A stretch of DNA of 64,000 nt, taken from positions 2,294,001 to 2,358,000 of the forward strand of contig CAVTJK010000004.1 of NCBI GenBank assembly GCA_963734965.1, in the 5' to 3' direction. Position 1 is the stretch's first letter, and each line of letters starts with the position of its first letter. The notes below the pieces were generated by a model. The model saw only the letters and a program-made list of their open reading frames with translations. It was not told the DNA's origin and did not search any database. Origin of the DNA: UBA4742 sp963734965. GTDB lineage: Bacteria; Actinomycetota; Acidimicrobiia; Acidimicrobiales; Acidimicrobilacustridaceae. Shown piece after piece: positions 9,835 through 18,915 of this stretch. Position numbers and translations under genes: made by a program.

Positions 9835-9945
9835 GAGATGGGCCTTTCGCGGGTGGGGTGCGAGCTCGGAGGAGTCGAGTGGGCGCGGCGGCGGTGGCGC
9901 CGGTGGTGGTGGTCGGGTCGGTGATGGAGTCGGGGCGGGGGCGGA

Positions 9946-11979
9946 TCAGGAGGCGGACACCTCATAGAGGGTCCCGGCGGTGGTCGAGCCGCCGAGGCTG
10001 GCGCTGGACACGGCCGTGCCGTGGGCGATCGACCCAGGCGTCGATGGCCTGGCTGGTGCCCTGTCCGCCACCAGGGCCGCCGATCCCGCCGCCGACCCCG
10101 CCCGTGCCGGTCACGAGGACGTAGCGGACCTGGCCGGTCGCCACCAGCTGCTCGAACTGGGCCAGCGTCGGGGCCGGGTCGCCGCCGTTGAACCCGCCGA
10201 TGGTGATCACGGGTCGGCCGGAGGCGATGATGATCGAGGCCGAGCTCTGCGAGCCGGTGGTCGCGACCAGGTAGGTGGCCGAGCCCTGATGGGCCTCGAG
10301 GTAGCGGACGAGCCCCGACACGCTCGCCGTGGAACCTCCGCCCAAGCCGCCGCCGGCTCCGAATCCACCGAGGCCGCTCGAGCCAGGACCAGCGGCCACG
10401 ATCGAGCCGGATTGGGCCTGGCTGACGGTGGTCACGGCGTAGGCCGTCGGTCCGGCCAGCAGGGTGATCCCGGCCACCACGGCGGCGACGAGGACCAGCG
10501 TCCGCTGGCGCAGGACCGATCCGGCCCAGAGGCCGGCGGCGCCCAGCGCACCGCCGGCGATGATGAGGGGCGGGCAGCCACGAGTCATAGCCCGTCGTCC
10601 GCTCGAGGAGCAGAACCGACCAGCCGGCGGTCACCACGATGGCGGCCGGGAGGGCCCACACCATCGATCGGTGGATCCGCCCGAGGCGCCAGAGGGCCAC
10701 GCCGCCGGCGCCGGCGAGGGCGGCGACGGCCGGGGCCAGCTGCACCGTGTAGTACGGGTGGAACGTCCCCTTGGAGAGGCTGAACACGGCGGCGCACACG
10801 AGCGCCCACCCGCCCCACAGCAGCCATCCGGCCCGACTGCGGTCGGTGCGGGGACGGTGTCGGGTCAGCCACAAGCCGGCGAGCAGACCGGCCACGGCCA
10901 TCGGGATCAGCCAGGCGATCTGTCCACCGAGCGCGGTGTTGAACAGCCGCACCGATGCCCGAGGTGCCGCCGAAGCCGGTGTTGCCGCCGCCCGCCCGCC
11001 CCGCCGGGCGCACCCGCACCGCCGCGGCCGCCGCTGTTGCCGAACAGTCGCGAGAGGCCGTTGTAGCCGGTGAGCAGGCTGATGATCGAGTTGTCGGTGG
11101 TGCTGCCGATGTAGGGCCGCGACGACGGCCGGCCAGAGGGCGACGATGGCGATCCACCAACCGGCGGCGACGATGAGGGTGCCGGCGGCGGCGGCCAGCT
11201 GGGCGATGCGCACTCGCAGGCGGGGCCGACCGGCCAGCAGGTAGACGCCGATGAAGGCGGGCAGCACCAGGAAGGCCTGGAGCATCTTGGTGTCGAAGGC
11301 CAAGCCGATCAGCAGGGCCGAGGCGATGCAGGGCCCGGGTCCGTCCGGTCTCGACGGCCGACCACAGCGCCCACGCCGCGCCCAGGCACAGCAGCGTGAG
11401 GATGGCGTCGGGGTTGTTGTAGCGGAACATGAGCACGGCCACCGGCGTGAGGGCCAACGCGACCGCGGCCAGGTGGGCGGCGACGTCCCCGGCCCACTTG
11501 CGCACGAGGTGGTGCAGGATCAGCACCGACGCCACACCGGCGGCGGCCTCGGGCAGCAACATGGACCACGAGCTGAAGCCGAAGAGCCGCGCCGACAGCG
11601 CCTGGACCCAGAGGGCGACCGGCGGCTTGTCGACGGTGATGAAGCTGCCCGGATCGATGGAGCCGAAGAAGAACGCCTTCCAGCTGACCGTCGCGCTCTT
11701 GACGGCGGCGGCGTAGTAGCTGTTTCCGTAGCCGACCGATGACAGGTTCCAGCTGTAGAGCACGGCGGTCATCGCCGCGATGGCGGCGGTGATCCATCCG
11801 GATCGGGTGATCCGATGCCAGGGCCGGCCGCCGACGGGGTCGGGACCGGGCTGGGTCGGCGGCATCGCCGGCGGCTGTGGCGCCCTGCGATCGGCCCCGA
11901 GGGGACCGGCCCCGAGCCGACCGGCCGTCTCGTCCTGGTCGGTGGTGCCCGGACGAGAGCCGGTCACGGTGGTGGGCAT
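9946..11979 (-). CDS. PMT/ArnT-like membrane glycosyltransferase (several frame breaks)
   Basis: The ATG at 11979 has AGGGAG five bases upstream. After a Pro-rich N-terminus and the first helix comes the glycosyltransferase-39 signature: YYAAAVKSATVSWKAFFFG, then DKPPVALWVQALSARLFG with the catalytic-type aspartate. This resembles Bacillus YkcB and actinobacterial mannosyltransferases that use polyprenyl-phosphate sugars. About ten membrane helices follow, then an extracellular domain (YLEAHQGSATYLVATTGS to YVLVTGTGG) ending in LYEVSAS. The reading frame changes near 11330, 11115, 10955, 10605 and 10020, mostly by one added base. Every piece is conserved, and together they give the expected length of about 675 residues. 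It probably glycosylates a lipid or protein outside the membrane. Confidence 0.75.
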
Positions 11980-12100
11980 CAGATCTCCCTCTCGGCGGGC
12001 CCCGGTCGGGTGCCCTGTCGAGAGCGATGATCGGGCGGGCACCTCAGAGCCGGCTGGGGACGTCCTGGGTCCTCCCGCCGACTTGCCCGGCACTCAACCC

Positions 12101-12147
12101 GGCGGCAGATGGCCACATCAAAGGTGGTGATCTGCCGCCGCGACGGT
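12101..12147. repeat. REP-like palindrome, family A copy 2
   Basis: Arms GGCGGCAGAT (12101-12110) and ATCTGCCGCC around a 19-nt centre, followed by CGCGACGGT. Its 47 bases are identical to copy 3, which starts 62 bp further on. It lies in the 363-bp divergent gap 11980-12342. Besides these two elements, I see no gene and no clear promoter boxes in that gap. Confidence 0.8.
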
Positions 12148-12162
12148 CGGGGTTGGCCATTC

Positions 12163-12209
12163 GGCGGCAGATGGCCACATCAAAGGTGGTGATCTGCCGC
12201 CGCGACGGT
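12163..12209. repeat. REP-like palindrome, family A copy 3
   Basis: An exact duplicate of the 47-bp copy 2, separated from it by 15 bases. The perfect identity suggests recent local duplication. Together the pair fills about a third of the region between two divergent genes, so they cannot both be simple terminators. Confidence 0.8.
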
Positions 12210-12342
12210 TTCGGGGCGCGGTGGGGGCGGATCGATCGCCGGGAGTTCGGAGGGCCTTCCCAGGCTGGGTGGAGCCGGCGGGCCCAAGGTCGGGTCAACG
12301 GCCACCAACACCGGCCGATCCCCACCGCCTGGAGGACCACCC

Positions 12343-12735
12343 ATGGAGCCGTCCCCCGCTCCCGCTTCCCAGCACCAACCCGAACCGTCCGGATCGCCGC
12401 CATCGGCGAGGGGTCGGATGCCCCGCCGCCGACGTCCGCACGCCGCCCGGCGGTCGCGCCTGGTGACCGGTGTCGCCAGCCTCCTCGGCGTCGTCGGCCT
12501 GGCCGGCTACATGAGCGCGGCGCCGGCGGCCACCTCAACGGCCTCGACGGCAACGGCCACGACCCCCACGTCGACCGGTGACACCACGACCACGGCAGCT
12601 GCGGCGTCGACGGCGACGGACTCGTCGGACGCGACGGCGGCCACGACCTCGACCACCACCGCGACGACGGTCACCACGACGGCCACGGCGGCCACGCCGT
12701 CGACGACCTCGAACACGAGCAGTCATGGCAGCTGA
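12343..12735 (+). CDS. Ser/Thr/Ala-rich exported or anchored protein
   Basis: A 130-residue protein. An Arg-rich N-terminus (MPRRRRPHAARRSR) leads into one hydrophobic helix (LVTGVASLLGVVGLAGYM). The remaining 75 residues are almost only Thr, Ser and Ala. Such tails are typical of extracytoplasmic linkers that are glycosylated in actinobacteria. The gene overlaps apbE by 11 bases, so the two are co-translated. Related gene pairs often encode an FMN-binding lipoprotein with ApbE, but I see no FMN-binding domain here. It may be an anchor or a truncated relative. The PMT-type glycosyltransferase across the divergent region is a possible modifying enzyme. Confidence 0.55.
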   Translation: MEPSPAPASQHQPEPSGSPPSARGRMPRRRRPHAARRSRLVTGVASLLGVVGLAGYMSAAPAATSTASTATATTPTSTGDTTTTAAAASTATDSSDATAATTSTTTATTVTTTATAATPSTTSNTSSHGS

Positions 12736-13690
12736 AGCGGCGACCGATGCGGAGCTCGACCTGCCCGCAGGGCTGGACCGGGCCGCGGAGCTGAGGTTCC
12801 GAGCCATGGGGAGCGACGCCCACGTCATCGTCGTCGGCGGATCGGCCGACCTGGTCGACCAGGCGCGGGATCGGATCGATCAGCTCGAACGGCGCTGGAG
12901 CCGCTTCCGGCCCGACAGCGAGATCACCCAACTGAACCGTCAGGCCGGTCGGCCGCTCGAGGTGTCCCCCGACACGGCTCTGCTCGTCGAGCGCGCCGTG
13001 ACGGCCTGGCGGCTCTCGGGGGGAGCGTTCGACCCCACGGTGCTCGGGCCCGTCATCCGCTCGGGCTACAACCGATCCTTCGAGCGCCTCGGTCCGCATC
13101 CTCGCGACGGCGTGAGCCGGCTCGGCATCGGTGCCGCCGACATCCTGGTCGACGCCACGACCGTCCAGCTTCCGCTCGGGACGGGCTTCGATCCCGGTGG
13201 GATCGGCAAGGGTCTGGCCGCTGATCTCGTCACCGCCGAACTGCTGGCCGCCGGGGCCGAGGGCGTGTGCATCAACGTCGGTGGTGATGTGCGCGTGGAC
13301 GGGCACGCTCCCGACGGCGGACCCTGGACGGTCGACGTCGTCCACCCGTGGCTGCGCGAGCCGCTGGTCCGGGTCGGGCTCCACTCGGGGGCGGTGGCCA
13401 CGTCGACCACGCTCTGTCGACGGTGGACGGTCGGCGGGGAGACCCGTCATCACCTCATCGACCCCCGCAGCGGCCGGCCGTCGGAATCGGATCTCGATCT
13501 GGCGTCGGTCGTGGCCGCCGAGGCCTGGATCGCCGAGGCGTTGACCAAGTCCGTGCTGTTGCGCGGGTCCGCCTACGCCTTCGACGTGGTCGACGGCACC
13601 GGTGCCGAGGCGCTGGCCGTCGACGGAGCCGGCCGCATCCTGACCAGCGTCCGCTTCGGCGCCTATGTCGGCGAGGGCGTGGCCGCGTAG
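12725..13690 (+). CDS. apbE: FAD:protein FMN transferase ApbE
   Basis: A 321-residue protein that attaches FMN to a threonine in target proteins, using FAD and magnesium. Motifs in order: RFRAMGSDAHVIV; a conserved region ERRWSRFRPDSEITQLNR; LSGGAFDPTVLGPV; FDPGGIGKGLAADLVTAEL, the FAD-binding signature; INVGGDVRVDG; and HHLIDPRSGRP. The metal-site region VVAAEAWIAEALTKSVLLRG, in which T540-like threonine and alanine positions are kept, closes the domain. There is no signal peptide, so this is a cytoplasmic version. The ATG at 12725 overlaps the preceding Ser/Thr-rich gene. The ferric-reductase-like protein at 7089-7734 is the nearest redox partner. No FMN-acceptor domain is visible in the window. 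Confidence 0.9.
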   Translation: MAAEAATDAELDLPAGLDRAAELRFRAMGSDAHVIVVGGSADLVDQARDRIDQLERRWSRFRPDSEITQLNRQAGRPLEVSPDTALLVERAVTAWRLSGGAFDPTVLGPVIRSGYNRSFERLGPHPRDGVSRLGIGAADILVDATTVQLPLGTGFDPGGIGKGLAADLVTAELLAAGAEGVCINVGGDVRVDGHAPDGGPWTVDVVHPWLREPLVRVGLHSGAVATSTTLCRRWTVGGETRHHLIDPRSGRPSESDLDLASVVAAEAWIAEALTKSVLLRGSAYAFDVVDGTGAEALAVDGAGRILTSVRFGAYVGEGVAA

Positions 13691-13817
13691 AGACGTGATC
13701 GCGTTCGTCGCTTCGTTGCCCAGCCCCGGAGTGGCACCGATCAGGCCCCGTCGGCGCGGCGACGCGGCGAGGCACAACGGTTGCGTTGCCGGCCACCTGG
13801 TGCAAGGGTCGTCATGC

Positions 13818-14576
13818 GTGACTGATGCACCGCGTCGCCGTCCACCGTTCGCCCTGTTCGCACTCGAGGGGCCGCGGGCGGCTGGCGAGCTCGGGATGCT
13901 GGCCGGCTTCCAGCCGCTGCTGCGGCACGCGCCGGTCGGCGACGGCCACGCCGTGCTCGTCCTGCCGGGGTTGATGGCCGACGATCGCTCGACGCGGATC
14001 CTCCGCCAGTTCCTCCGGGTGCTCGGCTACCAGGCCCATGGATGGCGACTCGGCCGCAACATCGGACCGACCGACGCCATCGTCGACGGTCTCGTGGGCC
14101 GCCTCGCCGACCTGCACCGCGCCGGCGACGGTCGCCCGATCAGCCTCGTGGGCTGGAGCCTCGGGGGCATCTACGCACGCGAGCTGGCCAGGTCGTCGCC
14201 TGACGCCGTCCGTCAGGTCATCACGCTGGGCAGCCCGTTCGGTGACGCGCCCGGCCAGGAGAGCTATCCGTCGGCGGTGATGCGCCGCGTGTACGGGCCC
14301 CAGCCGCGTCCGTTGCTCGACCAGACCCGACTCCCGGTTCCGTCCACCGCGATATTCACCCGGAGCGACGGCATCGTTCCCTGGCGGGCCACGGTCGAGA
14401 CCCGGGGGCCGCGGGCCGAGAGCATCGAGGTGGTGGCCAGCCACTGTGGGCTCGGGCACCACCCGGCGGTGCTGTGGGCCATAGCCGATCGCCTGGCCCA
14501 GCCCATCGACGACTGGCGACCGTTCCAGCCGACCGGCCCCTGGTCGGTGCTCTACCCGACGAGGAGAGTGGCATGA
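13818..14576 (+). CDS. Alpha/beta hydrolase (lipase/esterase-like)
   Basis: A 252-residue hydrolase. The GTG at 13818 has AAGGG ten bases upstream; a longer open frame further upstream looks non-coding. The core contains HAVLVLPGLMADDRS, the oxyanion region; the nucleophile elbow LVGWSLGGIYARELA (G-W-S-L-G); an acid region in IFTRSDGIVPW; and a histidine in VVASHCGLGHHPAVLW. This gives a complete Ser-Asp-His set. There is no signal peptide. Its stop overlaps the start of the WS/DGAT gene (ATGA), so the two are co-translated. A role in lipid or storage-ester turnover is inferred from that pairing. Confidence 0.8.
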   Translation: MTDAPRRRPPFALFALEGPRAAGELGMLAGFQPLLRHAPVGDGHAVLVLPGLMADDRSTRILRQFLRVLGYQAHGWRLGRNIGPTDAIVDGLVGRLADLHRAGDGRPISLVGWSLGGIYARELARSSPDAVRQVITLGSPFGDAPGQESYPSAVMRRVYGPQPRPLLDQTRLPVPSTAIFTRSDGIVPWRATVETRGPRAESIEVVASHCGLGHHPAVLWAIADRLAQPIDDWRPFQPTGPWSVLYPTRRVA

Positions 14577-16063
14577 AGCAGCTCTCGGGGCTCGACGCCT
14601 CGTTCCTGTATCTCGAGACGGCCTCGCAGTTCGGCCACGTGTCGAGCCTGTCGGTGTTCGCCCGTCCCGAGGACGATCCCGGCTACGAGCCTCTCGCCGC
14701 GTGGCGCAGTCAGATCGAACGCCGGCTTCATCTGCTCGAGCCGCTCCGTCGGCGGTTGCGCATGGTGCCGTTCGGTCTCGACCATCCGTTCTGGATCGAG
14801 GACCCCGGCTTCGACCTCGACTTCCACGTCCGCGAGACGGCGGTGGCTCCGCCCGGCGACGACTCGCAGCTCGCCGAGCTCGTCGCTCGCATCGTCGGTC
14901 GTCCGCTCGATCGGGCTCGTCCGTTGTGGGAGACCTATGTCATCGAAGGCCTCGGTGGCGACCGCTTCGCCATCCTGACCAAGATCCACCACGCGACGGT
15001 CGACGGCGCGTCGGGTGCCGAACTGCTGACGATGATGCTCGACACCACGGTCGAAGGCGACGACGTCGGATCGGCGCCCGACGACTGGAAGCCCGAGCGG
15101 GTCCCGAGCGATGTCGAGATGATCGGTCTGGCCACCGCGTCGTTGGCCCGCAAGCCCGGACGAGCGGTGTTGCTGAGCGCTCGCACCGCCCGCCAGATTG
15201 GTCAGGCCACTCGGAACCCCGTGCTCGTCTCCGCCGCCAACCAGGTTCGTGGTGGGCTACGGGGTCCCGTCGGTGCGGTGTTGAACGTGGGCCGACCGCG
15301 CACCGAGGCGGACGCCGTCGGCCCCCTGCCGCCGCTGGCCGCGCCGCGCACGCCGTTCAACGCGCCCATCACACCGCACCGGCGCTTCGCCTTCCGCTCG
15401 ACGTCGCTCGCTGCGGTCAAGGCCATCAAGAACGAGTTGGGGGCGACGGTCAACGACGTCGTCATGGCCGTGTGCGCGGGCGGGCTGCGGAGCTGGCTCG
15501 AGGCGCACGACGCCTTGCCAGACGGTCCCGTCGTCGCCATGGTGCCGGTCTCGATCAGAACCGGACAGGAGGCGGAGCGCTGGACCAATCGCGTGTCGGC
15601 CATCTTCGCCGCGCTGCCCACCGACGAGCCCGACCCGGTCGTCCGAGTGGAGCGCGTCCACGACGCCATGGTCGACGCCAAGCAGCTGTTCGACGCCGTT
15701 CCCGCCGAATCGCTCACCGACTTCGCCCAGTTCCCGCCGCCGGCGGTGTTCACCCAGGCCATGCGGGTCGCCATGCGGCTCTCGGGCCGTTTCCGTTCAC
15801 CAGTGAACCTGGTGATCTCGAACGTCCCCGGCCCGCGTGAACCGCTCTACGCCGCCGGCGCCCGCCTGCTGCACTACTACCCGGTGTCGACCATCGTCGA
15901 CGGCCAGGGCCTCAACATCACGGTGCAGAGCTACCTCGACACGCTCGACTTCGGTCTGGTCAGCTGCCGCGAGCTGGTGCCCGATCTCTGGACGATGCTC
16001 GACGCCATCGTCGATGACCTCAGCGCACTGGGCAAGGCGGTCGGCGTCGACGCGTCCGCCTGA
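14573..16063 (+). CDS. Wax ester synthase/diacylglycerol acyltransferase (WS/DGAT)
   Basis: A 496-residue bifunctional acyltransferase that moves acyl groups from acyl-CoA to diacylglycerol or fatty alcohols, making triacylglycerol and wax-ester storage lipid. It begins with the family signature LSGLDASFLYLET. The catalytic HHxxxDG motif is at residues 139-145 (KIHHATVDGASG). The structural signatures ATVNDVVMAVCAGGLRSWL, PVNLVISNVPGPREPLY and the C-terminal GLNITVQSYLDTLDFGL are all present, and the length is normal. The start ATG has GGAGAG in front and overlaps the lipase gene. The protein acts at the inner face of the membrane or on lipid bodies. Confidence 0.93.
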   Translation: MKQLSGLDASFLYLETASQFGHVSSLSVFARPEDDPGYEPLAAWRSQIERRLHLLEPLRRRLRMVPFGLDHPFWIEDPGFDLDFHVRETAVAPPGDDSQLAELVARIVGRPLDRARPLWETYVIEGLGGDRFAILTKIHHATVDGASGAELLTMMLDTTVEGDDVGSAPDDWKPERVPSDVEMIGLATASLARKPGRAVLLSARTARQIGQATRNPVLVSAANQVRGGLRGPVGAVLNVGRPRTEADAVGPLPPLAAPRTPFNAPITPHRRFAFRSTSLAAVKAIKNELGATVNDVVMAVCAGGLRSWLEAHDALPDGPVVAMVPVSIRTGQEAERWTNRVSAIFAALPTDEPDPVVRVERVHDAMVDAKQLFDAVPAESLTDFAQFPPPAVFTQAMRVAMRLSGRFRSPVNLVISNVPGPREPLYAAGARLLHYYPVSTIVDGQGLNITVQSYLDTLDFGLVSCRELVPDLWTMLDAIVDDLSALGKAVGVDASA

Positions 16064-16144
16064 CCGCGACGGCACCTGTCCGCTCGGCCGGTTGGTCACC
16101 TGTGCGGAGGGTTCGCCCGGACTGCCGGCCACAAGCAGTTCTGG

Positions 16145-16360
16145 CTAGCTGGCAGGACGCTTGACCTCGACGACCGCGTCCGTAGGCATCGGCGCCTTGT
16201 ACCACTGGCGGGGCGAGTCCTCGATGAAGGCCGACAGACCCGCCATGCCCATGAACTCGGGTTCGATCCGGCTGACCAGCAGCTCGCGGCCGTCGGCCAA
16301 CCGGATGGTGGCGCCCGGCTCGACCTCGCTGGCGGGCATCGTCGTCCACTCCTCAGCCAT
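16145..16360 (-). CDS. Small conserved-looking protein, unknown function
   Basis: A 71-residue soluble protein with a good ribosome-binding site (GGAGG five bases before the ATG at 16360). It starts MAEEWTTMPASEVEPGATIRL and has a short beta-rich core with GRELLVSRIEPEFMGM and QWYKAPMPTDAVVEV. This looks like a small beta-barrel or SH3-like fold. I recognise no family. It lies alone between the convergent end of the WS/DGAT gene and the divergent start of a nitroreductase gene. Confidence 0.55.
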   Translation of the reverse strand: MAEEWTTMPASEVEPGATIRLADGRELLVSRIEPEFMGMAGLSAFIEDSPRQWYKAPMPTDAVVEVKRPAS

Positions 16361-16438
16361 GCGGCCTCCACTTCGGATCGATGACGGGGCTGAGGCCGAT
16401 GAGTTGCGCGCGGGGCGGCCGTGGCTCAGCATGACTCG

Positions 16439-17134
16439 ATGGAACTGCTCGATGCCCTTCGTACCACGGGTGCGGTCCGCGACTTCAAACCCGACCCCGT
16501 CCCCGACGACGTCCTGGCGCGGGTGCTCGACTCGGCCCGGTTCGCGCCGAGCGGGGGCAACGTACAGGGTTGGCGCCTGGTCGTCGTAGCTGATCCGGAC
16601 AAACGCCGCGTCTTGCGCGACCTCTATCTGACGGGTTGGTACGACTACCTGGCCCTCACCATGGCCGGCCTGCGACCGTGGTCGCCGGTCAACGACCGCG
16701 AGGCCGAGGGTCGCGCCCTCGAGGGCGCGGCCGACATCGCCGCCCAGGCGGCCGCCGGTCCTGGTGGGTTCGCCGAGCACCTCGACGAGGTGCCGGTGCT
16801 GTTGGCCCTGTTCGTCGACCTCGGGGCGCTGGCCGCTGTGGACCGCGACGCCGATCGCTACACCTTTGCCGGTGGGGCGTCGGTCTACCCCTTCGCGTGG
16901 AACCTGCTCCTCGCCGGTCGCAGCGAGGGCCTCGGCGGTGTGATCACCACGATGGCCATCCGCCGCGAGGACGAGGTCAAGGACCTGCTCGGGGCGCCCG
17001 CCGACTTCGCGTTGGCCGCCGTGATCGCGCTCGGCTATCCCGTGCGCCAGCCGCGCAAGCTGACGCGCGCCTCGGTCGCGTCGTTCGCCACCGTCGACAG
17101 GGTCGACGGCGACGCGTTTGGAGGCGACATCTGA
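16439..17134 (+). CDS. Nitroreductase-family flavoprotein
   Basis: A 231-residue FMN-dependent NAD(P)H oxidoreductase of the nitroreductase fold. Visible signatures: DALRTTGAVRDFKPDPVPDD, the FMN-binding arginine region; RFAPSGGNVQGWRLVVVAD; and the C-terminal GYPVRQPRKLTR with the conserved basic residues. Substrates of the family range from nitro compounds to quinones and cannot be told here. A GTG at 16421 is an in-frame alternative that adds six residues; the ATG at 16439 fits the usual family start better. The stop overlaps the next gene's ATG, so it is in an operon with the MBL hydrolase. Confidence 0.85.
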   Translation: MELLDALRTTGAVRDFKPDPVPDDVLARVLDSARFAPSGGNVQGWRLVVVADPDKRRVLRDLYLTGWYDYLALTMAGLRPWSPVNDREAEGRALEGAADIAAQAAAGPGGFAEHLDEVPVLLALFVDLGALAAVDRDADRYTFAGGASVYPFAWNLLLAGRSEGLGGVITTMAIRREDEVKDLLGAPADFALAAVIALGYPVRQPRKLTRASVASFATVDRVDGDAFGGDI

Positions 17135-18024
17135 TGGCCACGACCCTCGACTGGTACGGGTGCGCCACGTTCCGGCTGCGGACCGCGGGCGTCACCGTCT
17201 TCCTCGACGCCTACATCGATCGCGCCGCCAACGCGACGGGCACCGGGCTCACCGCCGGCGACATCGACGACTGCGACTGGATCGTCATCGGCCACTCGCA
17301 CTTCGACCACCTGTACGGCGCCGAGCGCATCGCCGCCAACACCGGTGCTCGCATCATCGGGAGCTACGAGACGATCCGGGTCATGGAGCAGGCGGGGGTG
17401 CCGGTGAGCCAGATGATCTGTGTCGCCGGCGGCGAGACGATCGAGCTCTCTGACTCGGTGCGCGTGTCGGTGTACCCGAGCCAGCACTCGTGCGTGTGGG
17501 CCCAGACCTCGTCACCTCCCGTCGACGCGGTGTGCATCGGCGATCTCGGAGTGACGTGGCAAGAGCAACAGGAGCGGTTCGGTCAGCTCGTCGCCTACGT
17601 CTCGACGGGGCTCGCTCCCGAGGCCCTCGAACACCTGCTGAGCGCCGGCCAGGGCGACCGCGGCGACGGTGGCGCGCTCGTCTACGTGTTCGACACGCCC
17701 GACGGCCGGTTGCTCTACCAGGACACCTCGGGCCACTGGTCGGGGATCCTCTGCGGGCTGGATGTGGACGCCGCCATCGTCGCCGCCGCCGGGCGTGGCA
17801 ACGTCGACGGCGAGCCGACGCAGGGGTCGCTGGCCCAGTTCGTCGCCCAGGAGGTCGTGCTGGTGGGACCGCCAAAGGTGGTCCTGTGCCACCACGACAA
17901 CTGGCTGCCTGGGTTCTCGATCGACACCGACATCGATCCCATCCGAGACGAGCTGGCGCGGATCGCCCCCGGCACCGAGCTGGTCGAGCTCGACTACCTC
18001 GACGCCACCCAGATCCTGCCCTGA
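17134..18024 (+). CDS. MBL-fold metallohydrolase
   Basis: A 296-residue metallo-beta-lactamase-fold hydrolase of the UlaG/UPF0173-like type, translationally coupled to the nitroreductase gene. The metal-binding motif is HSHFDH (in WIVIGHSHFDHLYGAERI). Further ligands are likely in YPSQHSC, in the aspartate of LLYQDTSGHWSG and in the histidine of VVLCHHDNWLPG. There is no signal peptide, so it is cytoplasmic. Substrate unknown. WYGCATFRLRTAGVTVFLDAY at the N-terminus is the usual first strand pair of this subgroup. Confidence 0.82.
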   Translation: MATTLDWYGCATFRLRTAGVTVFLDAYIDRAANATGTGLTAGDIDDCDWIVIGHSHFDHLYGAERIAANTGARIIGSYETIRVMEQAGVPVSQMICVAGGETIELSDSVRVSVYPSQHSCVWAQTSSPPVDAVCIGDLGVTWQEQQERFGQLVAYVSTGLAPEALEHLLSAGQGDRGDGGALVYVFDTPDGRLLYQDTSGHWSGILCGLDVDAAIVAAAGRGNVDGEPTQGSLAQFVAQEVVLVGPPKVVLCHHDNWLPGFSIDTDIDPIRDELARIAPGTELVELDYLDATQILP

Positions 18025-18057
18025 GCGCGACGCGACCGGCTGTCGGTCAGTCGGGCG

Positions 18058-18848
18058 TCACCAGGTGAGATCGAGGGCGGCGCGCATCGCGGCCTCGAAG
18101 GCGGCGTCGTCGAGCTTCTGGCGCGTGCTGAGGACCATCTCGGCGTCGGGGCCGACGGGAACGCGAAGCGGCGTCTCGGCCTTCTCGATGGCGTCAGCGA
18201 TGGCGGTGGCGACCAGCTCGGGGCCCGACCGCCCGGCCGGACCCGTGATCTTGCTGTCGGTGTCGTTCCACTGCTCCCACAACCCGGCGTAGATCGCCGG
18301 GCCTTCGAAGCTGGGCGCGCTGCTTCATACCTGGCGCGATGTAGCCCGGCTCGATGATCACCGTGCGGATGCCGAAATGAGTCAGCTCGTAGTGGAGCGA
18401 CTCGCTCAGTGCCTCCAGCGCGTACTTCGACGCCGAGTAGGCGCCAGAGATCGGGGTGGCTACCCGGCCCTGGACCGAGCTCACGTTGACGATCACGCCC
18501 GACCCGCGCTCGCGCCAAGCAGGGACGACCTTTTGGATGAGCCGCAACGGTCCGATCGTGTTGGTCTCGAGCACGGCGCGCAGTTCCTCGATGGGGAACA
18601 CCTCGACGGGACCCGACGCGGTCACACCCGCGTTGTTGACGATCGCGTCGAGCTCCCCGGCCTGAGCTCAGCGCGGCGTCGACGGACTTGTCGCTGGTGA
18701 CGTCGAGGCTGAGCCGGAGCGCGGCGTCGACGCCCTCCAGCAACGTCTTGTCGCGGGCGGTGGCGACGACCTGGTGGCCACGAGCGGTCAGCTCGTTGAC
18801 GGTCGCGGCGCCGATGGCTCGGGCTGCGCCGGTGACCAGGATTCGCAT
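18058..18848 (-). CDS. Short-chain dehydrogenase/reductase (two frame breaks)
   Basis: Starts at the ATG at 18848 with the classic cofactor site ILVTGAARAIGAATVNEL. It then breaks near 18660 (CCGGGGAGC, one G too many) and continues in the next frame as LDAIVNNAGVTASGPVEV, with the catalytic VNVSSVQG serine and the YSASK tetrad in SGAYSASKYALEALSES. A second break near 18310 leads into FEGPAIYAGLWEQWN and the C-terminus. The restored length of about 262 residues is normal, and all catalytic residues are intact. The TARxxxLLEG segment after the second strand suggests NADP preference. Substrate unknown. Confidence 0.8.
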
Positions 18849-18915
18849 CCGGCTCAGCCTACTGGCGGGTCGATCGGTGATTCCCGGGATCGGGTTTCCG
18901 ACGCTGAGGGTGCCT

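Noticed and set aside
12101..12209. A short CRISPR-like array (two identical repeats with a 15-nt spacer)
   Set aside because: Other copies of the same palindrome are scattered singly over the window, the spacer is too short, and no cas genes are present.
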